The position numbers and the translations under genes are program-made. Shown piece by piece: positions 62,889 to 64,000 of a stretch of 64,000 nt of DNA. Source of the DNA: an uncultured Bacteroidota bacterium (lineage in GTDB: Bacteria > Bacteroidota > Bacteroidia > UKL13-3); assembly GCA_903850915.1 (NCBI GenBank), contig CAINMV010000015.1, positions 37,898-101,897 of the forward strand, read 5' to 3'. The stretch's first letter is position 1. Every line of letters begins with the position of its first letter. Under the pieces are notes generated by a model. It made no database searches and was not told the DNA's origin. It was given only the letters and a program-made list of their open reading frames with translations.

Positions 62889-63659
62889 CTAAAATGGATT
62901 TTTTGATGTGTTCGCAATAACGGATGCTTCTTCAGTTTTTATAGAATTGGCTATCATTTGGTGCATCGCTTCTAATTCTGTGCTCGTAAAATCTCTCCAT
63001 TTCCCAATGGGAATAGCATCGAGTTTTATATTCATAATACGAATGCGTTTTAACTTCAACACATCGTAATCGAGGTAGCTGCACATGCGCCGTATTTGGC
63101 GGTTGAGACCTTGAGTAAGGATAATTCGAAAAACATAATTGCTTTCTTTTTTCACAAAGCACCGTGATGTAATGGTATCGAGAATTGGAATACCATTACC
63201 CATTTTATGAATGAAAGCCGATGTAATCGGTTTATTCACTGTAACTAAATATTCCTTTTCGTGATGATTACCCGCTCGCAATATTTTATTTACAATATTC
63301 CCATCACTTGTTAAAAAAATAAGTCCTTCTGAGTCTTTATCCAAGCGACCTACAGGAAAAATGCGTTGGGGATGTCGAATATAATCGATGATATTACCCT
63401 TTATTTTTAGTTCCGTAGTACAGGTTATCCCGACAGGCTTGTTGAAGGCGATATATACCGTTTTTTCTAACTTAGGAAGCGACGCTCCATTTACTTTTAC
63501 TTCGTCGCCAGGGAAAACACGAACACCCAGCCCACAAGGCTTTCCGTTAATAGTCACCACACCTTGTTCAATATATTTATCAGCTTCTCTTCGGGAGCAA
63601 AAACCGGTATCGCTAATGGCTTTATTAAGCCGAGTGGATTCTTTTACGTCGTTTGACAT
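62889..63659 (-). CDS. rluF: RluF-type 23S rRNA pseudouridine synthase
   Basis: 256 residues. An N-terminal S4 RNA-binding domain ([20 protein letters not shown]) is followed by the catalytic domain with Asp107 in [10 protein letters not shown] and the downstream stretch [20 protein letters not shown]. The latter is typical of RluF/RluB/RluE relatives; RluF is the best match by sequence feel. It converts a uridine in 23S rRNA to pseudouridine. It converges on htrA across a terminator. Confidence 0.88.
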   Translation of the reverse strand: MSNDVKESTRLNKAISDTGFCSRREADKYIEQGVVTINGKPCGLGVRVFPGDEVKVNGASLPKLEKTVYIAFNKPVGITCTTELKIKGNIIDYIRHPQRIFPVGRLDKDSEGLIFLTSDGNIVNKILRAGNHHEKEYLVTVNKPITSAFIHKMGNGIPILDTITSRCFVKKESNYVFRIILTQGLNRQIRRMCSYLDYDVLKLKRIRIMNIKLDAIPIGKWRDFTSTELEAMHQMIANSIKTEEASVIANTSKNPF

Positions 63660-63727
63660 CTATTGTTTGTTGTCTTGCAAATTAAATTAATCTCGAAGAG
63701 TATTCACAAGTATTTATACTTCATTTT

Positions 63728-64000
63728 TTACACCGGTCTTTGCCAGTCCTTAAAAACGCTTAATCCAAAAAGAGCAAAGTCATATTTTACGGGATCAAGC
63801 GCATCGAAGGTTTTTAACGTTTGTGTTAATTCCAAGGCACATTGCCAATCTACCTGCTGGCGGTAAATAAAATTATAGGCTCTAGCCACCCTTTCCACAT
63901 GCACATCGATAGGGCAAATCAGTTGCGATGGTTTTATTTCCCTCCACAGCCCAAAATCCACCCCTTGTTGGTCTCTTCGAACCATCCACCTCAAATACAT
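63728..64000 (-). CDS. TIGR02757 (DUF2400) family protein, C-terminal part
   Basis: The C-terminal end of a protein whose start lies past the right edge. Visible sequence includes YLRWMVRRDQQGVDFGLWR, ICPIDVHVERVARAYNF and KYDFALFGLSVF, which match the conserved C-terminus of the TIGR02757/DUF2400 family. Function unknown. The first visible Met is probably internal. Confidence 0.85.
   Translation of the reverse strand: MYLRWMVRRDQQGVDFGLWREIKPSQLICPIDVHVERVARAYNFIYRQQVDWQCALELTQTLKTFDALDPVKYDFALFGLSVFKDWQRPV

Noticed and set aside
1..64000. CRISPR arrays, tRNA, rRNA, insertion sequences, prophage
   Set aside because: No regularly spaced repeats, no transposase or integrase frames, no tRNA cloverleaf or rRNA sequence were found in the gaps. 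Gaps are short and A+T-rich.

Overview
This window looks like ordinary chromosome from a Gram-negative member of the Bacteroidota, probably a free-living relative of the Chitinophagales/Sphingobacteriales. The lineage is inferred from several features: A+T-rich DNA; -7 boxes of the form TAnnTTTG before many genes; four secreted proteins ending in a type IX secretion (T9SS) sorting domain; a 47-residue ribosomal protein of the THX family; an extended SecA; a DUF3109 protein; and lpxA, which implies lipid A. I see no rRNA, tRNA, CRISPR array, insertion sequence, phage or integration site. Gene density is high and nearly all genes look intact. Two genes are cut by the window edges: sbcC on the left and a TIGR02757-family gene on the right.

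Layout, left to right. 0-10 kb: the 3' end of sbcC, then secreted functions, namely a T9SS protein with an H-x3-D-x3-H motif, an overlapping GH20 hexosaminidase and GH2 mannosidase pair, and a T9SS protein with a GATase-like fold. 10-20 kb: gcvP, a class V PLP enzyme and a Crp-family regulator. These are followed by an aromatic catabolic block on the minus strand (hmgA, hpd, paaA, paaB, paaC, paaD) for tyrosine and phenylacetate breakdown. 20-30 kb: a VOC protein, a large TPR protein with a plug-less outer-membrane barrel, lpxA with an ABC ATPase and a DUF3109 protein, purB and aroK. 30-38 kb: an Nramp transporter fused to a universal-stress domain under its DtxR-type repressor, an ABC exporter, accD, radA and a pyruvate dehydrogenase E2. 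38-50 kb: O-antigen ligase and chain-length genes, a cupin, an MtfA-like peptidase, the short gene for ribosomal protein THX, a heme-motif T9SS protein, pyruvate:ferredoxin oxidoreductase, a potassium channel, a molybdopterin-fold lipoprotein and two small lipoproteins. 50-64 kb: secA, a secreted protein with a very charged tail, pgk, a T9SS endonuclease I, a DUF4359-like protein, a HIT protein, an ECF sigma/anti-sigma pair, an HtrA protease and a pseudouridine synthase.

Taken together, this is an aerobic or facultative heterotroph that digests glycans, nucleic acids and amino acids outside or at the surface of the cell. O2-dependent ring-cleaving enzymes occur alongside a pyruvate:ferredoxin oxidoreductase, so the cell probably meets changing oxygen levels.

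I did not find a clear undescribed defence or mobile system. The points most worth following are the transporter-USP fusion with its likely operator, the aromatic operon lacking paaE, the TPR/barrel pair, the charged-tail secreted protein, the small C-x4-CH lipoprotein pair, and -7 boxes so close to start codons that some mRNAs may be leaderless. Function calls come from reading motifs by eye; no database search was run.
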